Translations under genes and position numbers: made by a program
NCBI GenBank assembly: GCA_035362335.1
Contig: DAOSDL010000011.1
Span: 1-64,000 of the forward strand
DNA length: 64,000 nt
Direction of reading: 5' to 3'
From: JAOSJT01 sp035362335
GTDB taxonomy: Bacteria; Bacteroidota; Ignavibacteria; SZUA-365
In this document: piece by piece, positions 25,730 through 33,652 of the stretch
Position numbering within the stretch: position 1 is the first letter of the stretch
Layout: every line of letters begins with the position of its first letter
The notes under the pieces: generated by a model
Database searches by the model: none
Seen by the model: only the letters and a program-made list of their open reading frames with translations
Told to the model about the DNA's origin: nothing

Positions 25730-26352
25730 GCGAGGAAGCCTCCGAGAAGTAAGAGATTCTTGACCAGATTCAGCAATGAGTGCAGAATCCAGGCATTCTT
25801 CCATTCGCTGAGAACAAACAGCGCCTTGATCATCGCGAAGAGAAAAAGATTCCCTGCAAAATACAACAGGTACGCGGAAGAAACCCAAAACGCGGGATTT
25901 TTCAGAATCGGCACCTGATCCTTGTTCAGCGCCGAGAACAGTGTGGCAACGGCGAAAATCACCATCAGGACGCTTTCGAAGGTCAGGATGATGTTCACAG
26001 CCTGTTCATTTCCCTGCATCAACAATATCACTGCCCAGAAGACAATGAAGGCGCCGATTCCGTAAAGAATGGCGTTGCGAACAATGCGGTGCTCGTTCCA
26101 GATTCGAAACGCAAGAAATACGAGTATGACCTCTATTGGCGAATAAAGATTGTACACCCAGAGATTTCCCATTTGCTGAAGGGCCATGAACAATCCGAGC
26201 AATTCGACACTCAGATTGAGCAACAGATTCCATTCCAGAATAACCATCCCTCGATCCAGATGCCGCCAGTACAGCATGCCGAACAGCAACGGCAAGATGA
26301 CCGATGCTGTCGTGAAATAATGAATGGTTCGGAAAATCGCGGACTCGTCCAC
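25681..26352 (-). CDS. Multi-pass membrane protein coupled to the hybrid kinase
   Basis: This 223-residue integral membrane protein has about seven hydrophobic segments and short loops, e.g. TTASVILPLLFGMLY, NLLLNLSVELLGLFMALQQM, YSPIEVILVFLAFRIW and SSAYLLYFAGNLFLFAMIKA. I do not recognise a named family. Its gene starts with GTG (AAAGGTGG context) and its 3' end overlaps the kinase start by 49 nt, a strong sign of translational coupling. The kinase lacks a transmembrane sensor of its own beyond one helix, so this protein could act as its membrane receptor or partner; this is inference. The polar tail is serine-rich (NLSSSSAAPLSS). Confidence 0.75.
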   Translation of the reverse strand: MDESAIFRTIHYFTTASVILPLLFGMLYWRHLDRGMVILEWNLLLNLSVELLGLFMALQQMGNLWVYNLYSPIEVILVFLAFRIWNEHRIVRNAILYGIGAFIVFWAVILLMQGNEQAVNIILTFESVLMVIFAVATLFSALNKDQVPILKNPAFWVSSAYLLYFAGNLFLFAMIKALFVLSEWKNAWILHSLLNLVKNLLLLGGFLACRKNLSSSSAAPLSS

Positions 26353-26470
26353 CTTTATACCGCTTGATGTTGCTGAGACCGGAGGGAATGAGTTGTCGCG
26401 TACGCCGAGGAGACGTTAGCGATACAAGCGCAGTAAGTTACACTTTTTTACTTCGCGGGACAATACAAAG

Positions 26471-26501
26471 AGGCGTGTCTCCGTTTTTCGGAGACACGCC
26501 T
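26471..26501 (-). terminator. Strong hairpin ending the small-protein operon
   Basis: A perfect 13-bp stem (AGGCGTGTCTCCG paired with CGGAGACACGCCT) closes a 5-nt loop, 20 nt after the stop of the gene at 26521-26961. The following minus-strand bases (CTTTGTATTG) are only weakly T-rich, so termination efficiency is uncertain, but position and stem strength fit a terminator. Confidence 0.75.
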
Positions 26502-26520
26502 GTTGCTATTACCGTTTGGC

Positions 26521-26961
26521 TCAGGAATTCAACGGGTTGCTCTCGGAATTGAACCTCGCCATGGGCATGGGATTTCCATACAGGAAACCCTCTACCATAT
26601 CCTTACCATTGGTGTCCACTCCGACAAGTACCATCTGCTGACGACCGTCATTGTCCACTCCGTAGTAGTAGCGGATTCCCACGGCGTCCTCCTGCGCCAG
26701 CAGTTGCTCGATCGCGGCACGGCTGAAGTACTTTCCTTTCACTGCGCCTTGACCTGCATGCTTGCGGTAGTTCCGTGTCAATTCACCGGCATCGGCAAGA
26801 GTGATCGTATGGTCCTCAAATCCCGTGAATACCGGCCGAGTCCGTTCCTGAACTGCTGCAGGTAGCACTGGCGGCAGAGGCATATCCACGTGGAGCGTGT
26901 CCGTCGATGGAATATTCACTCTGGAATTCTCCGGCACCATGTTATTCTGCTCTTGTATCAT
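26521..26961 (-). CDS. Third paralogue of the PLNS-tail small protein family (Cys-less)
   Basis: This 146-residue protein is homologous over most of its length to the two upstream proteins, sharing RPVFTGxEDHTI, the xLTRNxRKxAG segment, RAAIEQxLAQE and VGIRYYY, and the LVGVDxxGKD stretch. It ends in the same PLNS tetrapeptide. The Cys-rich stretch of the other two (CPCPPFC) is replaced by PMPMARFNSES, so Cys is lost. No signal peptide or enzyme motif is visible and function is unknown. The start is taken as the ATG at 26961 (MIQEQNN), with GAG 7 nt upstream; the ATG at 26973 is an alternative. It lies 52 nt after the middle paralogue and before a strong hairpin, so it is probably the last gene of a three-gene transcript. 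Confidence 0.8.
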   Translation of the reverse strand: MIQEQNNMVPENSRVNIPSTDTLHVDMPLPPVLPAAVQERTRPVFTGFEDHTITLADAGELTRNYRKHAGQGAVKGKYFSRAAIEQLLAQEDAVGIRYYYGVDNDGRQQMVLVGVDTNGKDMVEGFLYGNPMPMARFNSESNPLNS

Positions 26962-27013
26962 GTTACAACTCATCTGATGAATGTTAACCTGGGTGTGAGA
27001 GTACTTCGATTTC

Positions 27014-27436
27014 TCAGCTGTTGAGCGGGCTGAAGCCACCGCAGAACGGCGGGCACGGGCAGGAGCGCTCGGCCAGGAAGCCCTCGTACAGGTCCTTGCC
27101 GAACTCGTCCACACCCACGAGGATCATCACCGGGCGGCCGTTGTTTTCCTGAGCGTAGTAATAGCGGATACCCACCACGCCTTCCTGCGCGAGGATTTGC
27201 TCGATCGCAGCGCGACCGAAGAAACCGCCGTTGATGGCTCCCTTGCCGGCCTGCTTGCGGAAGTTCCGCGTCAGCGCGCTGGCGTCTTCGAGCGAAATCG
27301 TGTGATCCTCGAGTCCGGTGAATACCGGGCGCAGGCGCTCGCGCGCTTCCGGTTGCGCGGGGGCTACCGGGGCGTCGACGTACAGCTTCTCGATTTCGGG
27401 GGCGGTGATGATCTGGGTGCTTTCGATGGTCTTCAT
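27014..27436 (-). CDS. Small PLNS-tail protein, middle copy (Cys-rich C-terminus)
   Basis: This 140-residue protein consists of a short variable N-terminus (MKTIESTQI), a proline/alanine-rich spacer (VDAPVAPAQPEARERLRP) and a compact alpha/beta-looking core. The core contains EDHTISLEDASALTRNFRK, FFGRAAIEQILAQEG and VGIRYYYAQENNGRPVMI. The C-terminal tail is ERSCPCPPFCGGFSPLNS. From residue 8 on it is identical to the copy at 27519. The three Cys and three Pro of CPCPPFC suggest metal binding, disulphides or modification. From memory it resembles uncharacterised small Bacteroidota proteins with Cys-Pro-rich C-termini, but I cannot name a family. GAGGAG 6 nt before the ATG makes the start certain. 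Confidence 0.88.
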   Translation of the reverse strand: MKTIESTQIITAPEIEKLYVDAPVAPAQPEARERLRPVFTGLEDHTISLEDASALTRNFRKQAGKGAINGGFFGRAAIEQILAQEGVVGIRYYYAQENNGRPVMILVGVDEFGKDLYEGFLAERSCPCPPFCGGFSPLNS

Positions 27437-27915
27437 GATGTACTCCTCAGTTTCATTGTTTCCGTGTGTAAAAGCATGCACTGTTGGGGTGGACGGGTTG
27501 CGGGCGCGCGTTCGCGGCTCAGCTGTTGAGCGGGCTGAAGCCACCGCAGAACGGCGGGCACGGGCAGGAGCGCTCGGCCAGGAAGCCCTCGTACAGGTCC
27601 TTGCCGAACTCGTCCACACCCACGAGGATCATCACCGGGCGGCCGTTGTTTTCCTGAGCGTAGTAATAGCGGATACCCACCACGCCTTCCTGCGCGAGGA
27701 TTTGCTCGATCGCAGCGCGACCGAAGAAACCGCCGTTGATGGCTCCCTTGCCGGCCTGCTTGCGGAAGTTCCGCGTCAGCGCGCTGGCGTCTTCGAGCGA
27801 AATCGTGTGATCCTCGAGTCCGGTGAATACCGGGCGCAGGCGCTCGCGCGCTTCCGGTTGCGCGGGGGCTACCGGGGCGTCGACGTACAGCTTCTCGATT
27901 TCGGGGGCGGTGATG
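27014..27915 (-). repeat. 397-bp tandem duplication within the small-protein genes
   Basis: Bases 27014-27410 and 27519-27915 appear identical by eye over 397 bp, including all third-codon positions. The two blocks are separated by 108 bp that differ between copies. The repeats begin at the stop codons and end 7 codons after the starts, so only the 5' ends and leaders have diverged. Confidence 0.88.
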
Positions 27916-27941
27916 GGACGTGGTGCATTCACTGTTTCCAT
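27519..27941 (-). CDS. Small PLNS-tail protein, first copy (Cys-rich C-terminus)
   Basis: This is the first gene of the tandem set and has 140 residues. Only its first seven residues (METVNAP) differ from the middle copy; the remaining 133 codons look identical at DNA level, which points to a recent duplication or gene conversion. Architecture and the Cys/Pro tail are as described for the middle copy. GGAG lies 6 nt before the ATG at 27941. No signal peptide is present, so the product is cytoplasmic unless exported in an unusual way. A gene-free 0.9-kb stretch lies upstream and should contain the promoter, but no good match to the Bacteroidota consensus was found. Confidence 0.88.
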   Translation of the reverse strand: METVNAPRPITAPEIEKLYVDAPVAPAQPEARERLRPVFTGLEDHTISLEDASALTRNFRKQAGKGAINGGFFGRAAIEQILAQEGVVGIRYYYAQENNGRPVMILVGVDEFGKDLYEGFLAERSCPCPPFCGGFSPLNS

Positions 27942-28864
27942 GGTTCACTCCGTTTGATAAAACGTTTTGAAAGTTGGTGTATTGAAGGATTAACTTGTCA
28001 TGCGCAATGCTGGTTATGTTGTTGTTATGCAATAACTTAAATTACGACAAAGCCGATGAAAAAATCCTAAATATGCGGATTTCTCTCCTCATTCCGGGGA
28101 TCTGCACCATGCTCCTCCTACATGACGAGGCATGATGGAACCGCCGTGTAACGGGCTGTCAAGCCGTCTTGCTGTCCTGTGACAGCACTGGTACGCGATG
28201 TCATCGCGCGCGCAGCACTATGGATCAGCAATACCGAAGGTAATGGCGATCAAGGGAACAGGGGCAGGGCGCATATATGCGCAATGCCGGATCCTGTGAC
28301 CGTGATCCGTCCTCCAGACGTTGTGGTACATATGTCGTAGATCTGCCTGCTTAACAGATGCTGTGCTTCGCTCTCGTTTTCCACGAGCTCCTCATTCGGG
28401 GCGCGTCGGTACGCAACCTCCTCGTCGCGTCACCTCCAGCACACGAACTCAACCTCGTCTGTAACGATGTGAAAGCAACACAGGGCATGTCTGCCACACC
28501 TGTTGGGCAGAATATACAGAACGCAATCTTACAATTAGATTAAAAATATGTAATGTTTACCATATCGGTTCGCGCGCTCCGATAAGGCCGCTTACAGCCG
28601 GTGAATTGTATCGTTCGCATGCATCCTGGGCCATTCCGGTGATGTTTTTCCCCCGTCGCCGTAGACTGCCTTGCGCTTCACCTTACATTTTCCTGTCAGC
28701 TTCCTCGTTGACATGGCACGTGTGCGATGCTGGGCTATGGAGTGAAGTAAATATGTATGTGTTCCGCGCTCCCTACATGAAGAAACGCAGGAGCACCCGT
28801 TCGAACGACAGAGGAGCTAGGATTTCGCATTGTTTGTTAGTCCGACGAAGAGTACTTTTTTCCC
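27942..28864. other. Gene desert of about 920 bp
   Basis: No ORF here looks real. The region separates the divergent small-protein operon (minus) and the T9SS plug operon (plus), so both promoters should be inside it. It is locally A/T-rich near 27950-28080 and 28520-28560. It contains several inverted repeats, including the 14-bp palindrome GCGCATATATGCGC (28269-28282) and GCTGTC/GACAGC with a 4-nt loop. A small structured RNA is possible but not demonstrable by eye. Confidence 0.6.
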
Positions 28865-30160
28865 ATGAAATCACTCCCTCCGTTCCTTGTGCTTGCATGC
28901 TCGATGTGTATGGCTGCGACTGTTCATGCGCAGGAGTTGCCGTGTCCCGAGCTTCCATTCATCCGTGGTTTGAGCGTTTACGGCGGTGACGACGAAAGCG
29001 CGCTGCCGGTGATCGCGATGCCCGACACGGCATCGAAACAGATGCGCAGCAGTCTCCCACGGTACATCACCATTCGCTTCGATGTGGATGAGCTTGCGCC
29101 ACCGCGGTTGATGTTGCGATTCAAGCATTGCGACAAAGATTGGCAGGTGGACGATACGCCCATCGTACGCGACGATTTCTTCACGTTCACCCGATCCCTG
29201 CTTTTTGAAGGCGCGCCGGCGGGAGCGAACGGCTTTCGCTGGAGATTCACCAATTCCTTTCCCAGCCCGGAGCACCCCTTCGTACGATTTCTTTACTCCG
29301 GCAACTGGATGTTCGAGGTTGTGGACGAGCAGGACACGTCGGCGGTGTACGCGAGTGGACGCTTCATTGTGGTCGAACCACTTTGCGCGAGCACGATGCG
29401 CGTTATCAACGATTACTGGACGCGCAACGATCCACCACGGGACCAGGTGCATCGTCTGGAACTGCAGGTGAAGATTCCAGAATCCGTTTTCGCCGACAAT
29501 GTCCGTGTGGTGGATTTTTACCGCAACCACGCTCTGTACGACAATTATCGCGTGGACAGTTACGATCGCCAGGCGAACACCTTCGTCGAAGGCATTGGAT
29601 TGCGGGAAAAGACGTTCATCTACCGCAACGTTCTTCCAGTCAATGGATATCGTGTATTCGATCTCCGCAGTGCGGCGGTGTATTCGGAGGATCGTGTCGC
29701 CACACGGTTCGGGGGACCCGATTTTACCCGGTATCGATTTTCCACAGACGCATCGCTCAGCTACGGCGGTATGCGCAGCGCGGCGCTGAATTCCTTCGAC
29801 GCGGAATATCTCTGTGTGGAATTCGAACTGGAACATGTGCGCTTCAAGGGCGCGGATGTGTTTGTAGCGGGAAAATTCAATGAATGGGATCCGCAGCCGG
29901 CGGATCGCATGCGCTACGACGAGAGCACCGGACACTACCACCTTCACCGTTATCTGCTTCGTGGCGCCTACGACTATCAGTATGTGGTCGGGAATTACGA
30001 CCCTTCAGTCGGTTTTGTCGCCGATGCCGATTGGGTGGCGATAGAGGGCAACTCGTGGTCCGCGCGCAATATGTACTGGACTGTCGTGTACTACGACGAC
30101 GATCAGTTTGGTGGAATCACACGCGCGGTGGGCTTTGCGCGGATGATTTCGGGACAATGA
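28865..30160 (+). CDS. Type IX secretion system plug-type protein (DUF5103)
   Basis: This 431-residue protein has a signal peptide (MKSLPPFLVLACSMCMAATVHA). The body matches the DUF5103 layout: FIRGLSVYGGDDESALPVI, YITIRFDVDELAPPRLMLRF and KHCDKDWQVDD at ~33-95, then WRFTNSFPSPEHPFVRFLYS at ~119-138, and ending with a carbohydrate-binding-like fold (VFVAGKFNEWDPQPADRMRY, ~338-357). In Flavobacterium the DUF5103 Plug protein seals the T9SS SprA pore when cargo is absent. The gene has no clear Shine-Dalgarno; TACTTTTTT just before the ATG could be a promoter element on a very short leader. Its stop overlaps the flippase start (ATGA), tying it to surface glycan genes. Confidence 0.85.
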   Translation: MKSLPPFLVLACSMCMAATVHAQELPCPELPFIRGLSVYGGDDESALPVIAMPDTASKQMRSSLPRYITIRFDVDELAPPRLMLRFKHCDKDWQVDDTPIVRDDFFTFTRSLLFEGAPAGANGFRWRFTNSFPSPEHPFVRFLYSGNWMFEVVDEQDTSAVYASGRFIVVEPLCASTMRVINDYWTRNDPPRDQVHRLELQVKIPESVFADNVRVVDFYRNHALYDNYRVDSYDRQANTFVEGIGLREKTFIYRNVLPVNGYRVFDLRSAAVYSEDRVATRFGGPDFTRYRFSTDASLSYGGMRSAALNSFDAEYLCVEFELEHVRFKGADVFVAGKFNEWDPQPADRMRYDESTGHYHLHRYLLRGAYDYQYVVGNYDPSVGFVADADWVAIEGNSWSARNMYWTVVYYDDDQFGGITRAVGFARMISGQ

Positions 30161-31587
30161 CCATGACGCGGGACATGGATGGGAACGCGAACGATCCCTG
30201 GCTGCTGCGCCGACTTGGTGCTTCGACCGGTGGGGAATTGCTCGCGAAGTTCCTCTCCTTTCTCGGCTTTGTCGTGATTGCCCGCTCTTTCGAACCGGGC
30301 ACCGTGGGAGCGCTGTCGTTTGGCCTCTCGCTACTGGCGGTGTGTGCCGTCGTACTGAGCTTTGGTCTGGACACGCTGGGCGTACGCCGCATCGCCCGGC
30401 ATCGATGGAAGCTACCCTTGCTCATCGAGCGCATCACGGGTGTGAAACTGCTCTTGGCCATACCGCCAACCCTGACGTTTCTCGTCATCATTTTTCTTTT
30501 CTTCCGGGACACGGAGTACTTCTGGCTGGTGATGCCGCTGGCGGCCATGGTACCCATCAGTGCATTGCAGGTGGATTACGCATTGATCGGACTGGAGCGC
30601 AATTCCCGGCTCGCAATGAAGAATATCGTGGTTGCGGTGGTCGTTCTCATCGGTCTGTCGATCGCTGTTCGTCACGAGGATTTTCGCATCATTTCGATGA
30701 CCATGGTAGGAAGTGCCGTGCTGGGTGTGGCGCTTTCGCTCGTGCTGCTGCGACCCCTGACGCGAACAGCCACGCTCCGCTGGCGATGGCGCATCGTGCG
30801 CGCGTACATTCGCTCATCGCGTTGGGTCGGGCTGTCTCAGGTCACAGTGTATTTCTATCTTCAGGCAAGCGTACTGATACTTGGCATGGTGCTGCTCCCT
30901 CGTGAACTCGGTCAGTATTCGGCCGCGCAGCGCCTGGCGATGGGTGTGGCCATGATACCAGGCATCAGCATGCAGGTATACTCCGGCGTGGTGACGCGGT
31001 CTCACAGTGTGGAGGAGCGAGGGGCGGCGCTGCATGGTATGCTGTGGTTGCATGCATCGATCGGGGCCGTGGTCTGCGGTAATATCGGATTGCACGCGCG
31101 GGAGCTGGTTGGCCTGCTCTACGGCGGGTCGTACACGCAAGCCGGACCCATACTTGCGGTACTGATGGCGGCGGGATCGCTTGCGTTCGTGAATGTGGCG
31201 CTTGCGAATCCTCTGCAATACTGGACCGAGGACAGGGCGTATTTCCGCATTGTGTTGTTAGGTGCCATCACCGCGCTTGTTGCCATTCCGCTGTTCGTGC
31301 ATTTCCTCGGCCTTGCCGGTGCCGCCTACGCTGTGGCATTCACGGAAGCCGTGGTGCTGGTAGGGGCGTTGCATCGGCAGCGAACACGGTTGCGTCCGCG
31401 CAGCATGATTCCGGCCGCGTTGCTGCTTGCGGTAACTGTGGCGCCGCTACTCCTGGATGCGCGAGAGGTCGGCAATCCCATCGTGGTCACGTTGCTGTTC
31501 AATGTGTTTGTCTTACTCGTCATGATGTTCATGTACGGGAGCTGGAACTCCGTTCCACTTCCGCGTCGACAGGGAGGAATGAGCTGA
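30157..31587 (+). CDS. Polysaccharide/oligosaccharide flippase (Wzx-like)
   Basis: This 476-residue membrane protein has about 12-14 hydrophobic helices, typical of polysaccharide biosynthesis flippases of the MOP superfamily that move lipid-linked oligosaccharides across the inner membrane. The N-terminal region (LGASTGGELLAKFLSFLGFV, then RSFEPGTVGALSFGLSLLAV) and the conserved mid-helix pattern AQRLAMGVAMIPGISMQVYS fit the family. The ATG at 30157 overlaps the stop of the plug gene (ATGA); in-frame ATGs at 30163 and 30175 are alternatives. The gene is followed, with a 1-nt overlap, by UDP-galactopyranose mutase, suggesting a galactofuranose-containing glycan as cargo. Confidence 0.88.
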   Translation: MTMTRDMDGNANDPWLLRRLGASTGGELLAKFLSFLGFVVIARSFEPGTVGALSFGLSLLAVCAVVLSFGLDTLGVRRIARHRWKLPLLIERITGVKLLLAIPPTLTFLVIIFLFFRDTEYFWLVMPLAAMVPISALQVDYALIGLERNSRLAMKNIVVAVVVLIGLSIAVRHEDFRIISMTMVGSAVLGVALSLVLLRPLTRTATLRWRWRIVRAYIRSSRWVGLSQVTVYFYLQASVLILGMVLLPRELGQYSAAQRLAMGVAMIPGISMQVYSGVVTRSHSVEERGAALHGMLWLHASIGAVVCGNIGLHARELVGLLYGGSYTQAGPILAVLMAAGSLAFVNVALANPLQYWTEDRAYFRIVLLGAITALVAIPLFVHFLGLAGAAYAVAFTEAVVLVGALHRQRTRLRPRSMIPAALLLAVTVAPLLLDAREVGNPIVVTLLFNVFVLLVMMFMYGSWNSVPLPRRQGGMS

Positions 31588-32684
31588 TGTACGACGTGCT
31601 GGTTGTCGGTGCCGGATTCGCCGGCGCGGTGTTGGCCGAGCGCTTCGCCTCGCAGCACTCAGCGCGCGTGCTGGTGATTGACAAGCGCCCGCATATCGGG
31701 GGCAACGCGTTCGACGAATACGACGCGCATGGGGTACGCGTGCATCGTTACGGGCCGCATCTGTTTCACACCAACGATGCTCGCGTGTTCACCTATCTTT
31801 CGCGCTTCACCGATTGGCGCCCGTACCGCCACAAGGTGCGGGCGCTGGTACAAGGCCGCCTCGTGCCGATGCCGGTGAATCGCGATACGTTGAATATGCT
31901 GTTCGACGCCGGATTACGCAGCGAGGATGAGGCGCGTGCCTTTCTTGAAGCGGAGAAGGTGCGTATACCCGCATTGATGAATTCGGAGGATGTGGTACTC
32001 TCCAAAGCGGGTCCGCGATTGTTCGCGTTGCTCTATCGCGGGTACACGCGGAAGCACTGGGGCGTGGAGGCCCGCGCATTGGCACCCACGGTATGTGGAC
32101 GACTGCCGGTGCGTTTCGATTGCAACGAGTACTATTTCGACGACCGCTATCAGGCGATACCGCTGGAGGGATACAGCGCACTGTTCCGCCGCATGCTCGA
32201 GCATCGCGGGATAGAGGTCCGCACGGGAGTGTCGTTTCAGGAGCTTCGTACACTGCGATGGAAGCATCTGATTTACACCGGCCCCATCGACGAGTACTTC
32301 GAGTATTGTCACGGTCCGCTCCCGTACCGATCGCTGTCGTTTCGCTATGAAACGCATCGAAGCGCGGCGGTGCAGGAGGTGGCGCAGATCAATTACCCCA
32401 ACGATTTCGCGTATACGCGCAGTATCGAGTACAAGCACATCACCGGACAGCAAAGCGCGTTCAGCACCATAGCGTACGAGTACCCCGAGGAGGAAGGCGA
32501 ACCGTTCTATCCCGTTCCGAATCCGGAGAATCGCGGCAGATACAATCTGTACCGTCGCATGGCCGAAGCGCTGGAGGATGTGACCTTCGTGGGTCGTCTG
32601 GCGTCGTATCAATACCTCAACATGGATCAGGTGGTGGCGCAGGCATTGGTCACCTACAGGAAGCTGACGGGAGGCGGTGGATAA
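31587..32684 (+). CDS. glf: UDP-galactopyranose mutase
   Basis: This FAD-dependent enzyme converts UDP-galactopyranose to UDP-galactofuranose, the donor for galactofuranose residues in surface glycans. The 365-residue length is typical. The Rossmann motif VLVVGAGFAGAVLAERFASQ is at residues 4-23. IDKRPHIGGNAFDEYDAHGV and HRYGPHLFHTNDARVFTYLS follow, then YTRKHWGVEARAL with the active-site Lys/Trp region. The C-terminus has YPNDFAYTRSIEYKHITGQQ and the NLYRRMAE segment. AGGGAGG precedes the ATG at 31587, which overlaps the flippase stop by one base. It is translationally linked to the glycosyltransferase downstream. Confidence 0.97.
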   Translation: MYDVLVVGAGFAGAVLAERFASQHSARVLVIDKRPHIGGNAFDEYDAHGVRVHRYGPHLFHTNDARVFTYLSRFTDWRPYRHKVRALVQGRLVPMPVNRDTLNMLFDAGLRSEDEARAFLEAEKVRIPALMNSEDVVLSKAGPRLFALLYRGYTRKHWGVEARALAPTVCGRLPVRFDCNEYYFDDRYQAIPLEGYSALFRRMLEHRGIEVRTGVSFQELRTLRWKHLIYTGPIDEYFEYCHGPLPYRSLSFRYETHRSAAVQEVAQINYPNDFAYTRSIEYKHITGQQSAFSTIAYEYPEEEGEPFYPVPNPENRGRYNLYRRMAEALEDVTFVGRLASYQYLNMDQVVAQALVTYRKLTGGGG

Positions 32685-33622
32685 TGTCCGAAGCACCCAT
32701 GCTTTCGGTGGTCGTTCTTTCGTGGAATCGCTGGCGCGACCTTTTCCGCGTACTGCGCGCGTTGCGCGAGCTGCGAGACATCACGCATGAAGTGATCGTG
32801 GTGGACAATGCCTCGACGGACATCACCGTGCGCGTTGTGAAGAGGTATTTTCCCGAGGTGCGCTTGCTGGTGTTGGAGAGGAACATCGGCATCGCGGGCT
32901 GGAATGCCGGCTTCGACTGTGCGCGCGGTGAGTATCTGCTCGCACTCGATGACGACAGCTACCCGGAGCCGGACGGGTTGCTCGAAGCGCTGGCCGAGAT
33001 GCAGGGGAATCCGCGCATCGGCGTCCTCGGACTGCGGGTGATCAACGAGCAGCAGGGACGCGAAGAGACCTGGTGCTTCGCTGCCGGGCCGGTGAATTCC
33101 TTCGTGGGCTGCGGTGTGTTGCTGCGAGGAGTGATTGTGCGGACGTTGAAGGGCTTCGACGCCGCGTTGTTTCTCTATGAGCATGAAACCGAATTTGCCA
33201 TGCGCGCCTGGGATGCGGGCTTCGAGGTGCACTTTTTTCCGGGAAGCACGGTACGCCACATCGCCTCTCTCCGCAATCGTGTGATTCAACGCCCTGGTGC
33301 GGTGGATCAGCGGCGCGTGTACTACACCGTACGCAACATTCTGTATGTGCTGCTCACGCGCTTCGGCCTGCGGCGCGTGGGGGGCAGAGTGCTGCGCATC
33401 GTGCTGGGCCGCAGTGTCGCCGCGGCGCGTCATGGGAGTTTCGGCTCCGCGCTTCGAGGTATTCGTGACGGACTTTTACTGGCGTGGCGGGCACGCGGGC
33501 ATGGTACACGGCTCGGCGAGGAAACGCAGCGGCGCTACGGCTATGGGGCATTTGCGGGAGGATTTTTTTTCGAAGACACACTGTACTCGCTGAAGCGTCC
33601 CCGCCTGCTGGGTGGCGGTTGA
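32684..33622 (+). CDS. Family 2 glycosyltransferase
   Basis: This 312-residue GT-A enzyme transfers a sugar from a nucleotide donor to a growing glycan. The N-terminal motif LSVVVLSWNRWRDLFRVL, VIVVDNASTDITVRVV, and the metal-binding region LLALDDDSYPEPDGLLEALA (~84-103) are typical of GT2. A catalytic-acid region YEHETEFAMRAWDAGFEVHF (~165-184) follows. The long basic C-terminal region (RRVGGRVLRIVLGRSVAAAR) may lie on the membrane surface. Donor and acceptor are not determined; the adjacent glf makes UDP-galactofuranose a candidate donor. The ATG overlaps the glf stop (TAATG). Confidence 0.92.
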   Translation: MSEAPMLSVVVLSWNRWRDLFRVLRALRELRDITHEVIVVDNASTDITVRVVKRYFPEVRLLVLERNIGIAGWNAGFDCARGEYLLALDDDSYPEPDGLLEALAEMQGNPRIGVLGLRVINEQQGREETWCFAAGPVNSFVGCGVLLRGVIVRTLKGFDAALFLYEHETEFAMRAWDAGFEVHFFPGSTVRHIASLRNRVIQRPGAVDQRRVYYTVRNILYVLLTRFGLRRVGGRVLRIVLGRSVAAARHGSFGSALRGIRDGLLLAWRARGHGTRLGEETQRRYGYGAFAGGFFFEDTLYSLKRPRLLGGG

Positions 33623-33652
33623 TCGCGATGGCGTCATCACGGGAGTAGCGGC

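Noticed and set aside
26521..27941. Firm call of a RiPP precursor cluster
   Set aside because: The Cys-rich tails are suggestive, but no modifying enzyme, protease or exporter is adjacent, so only the observation is reported.
28269..28282. GCGCATATATGCGC palindrome as an operator
   Set aside because: A single 14-bp palindrome in a gene-free region could be chance and has no associated regulator.
28358..28543. 61-codon ORF in the gene desert
   Set aside because: It has no ribosome binding site and no family-like composition, and is too short to support.
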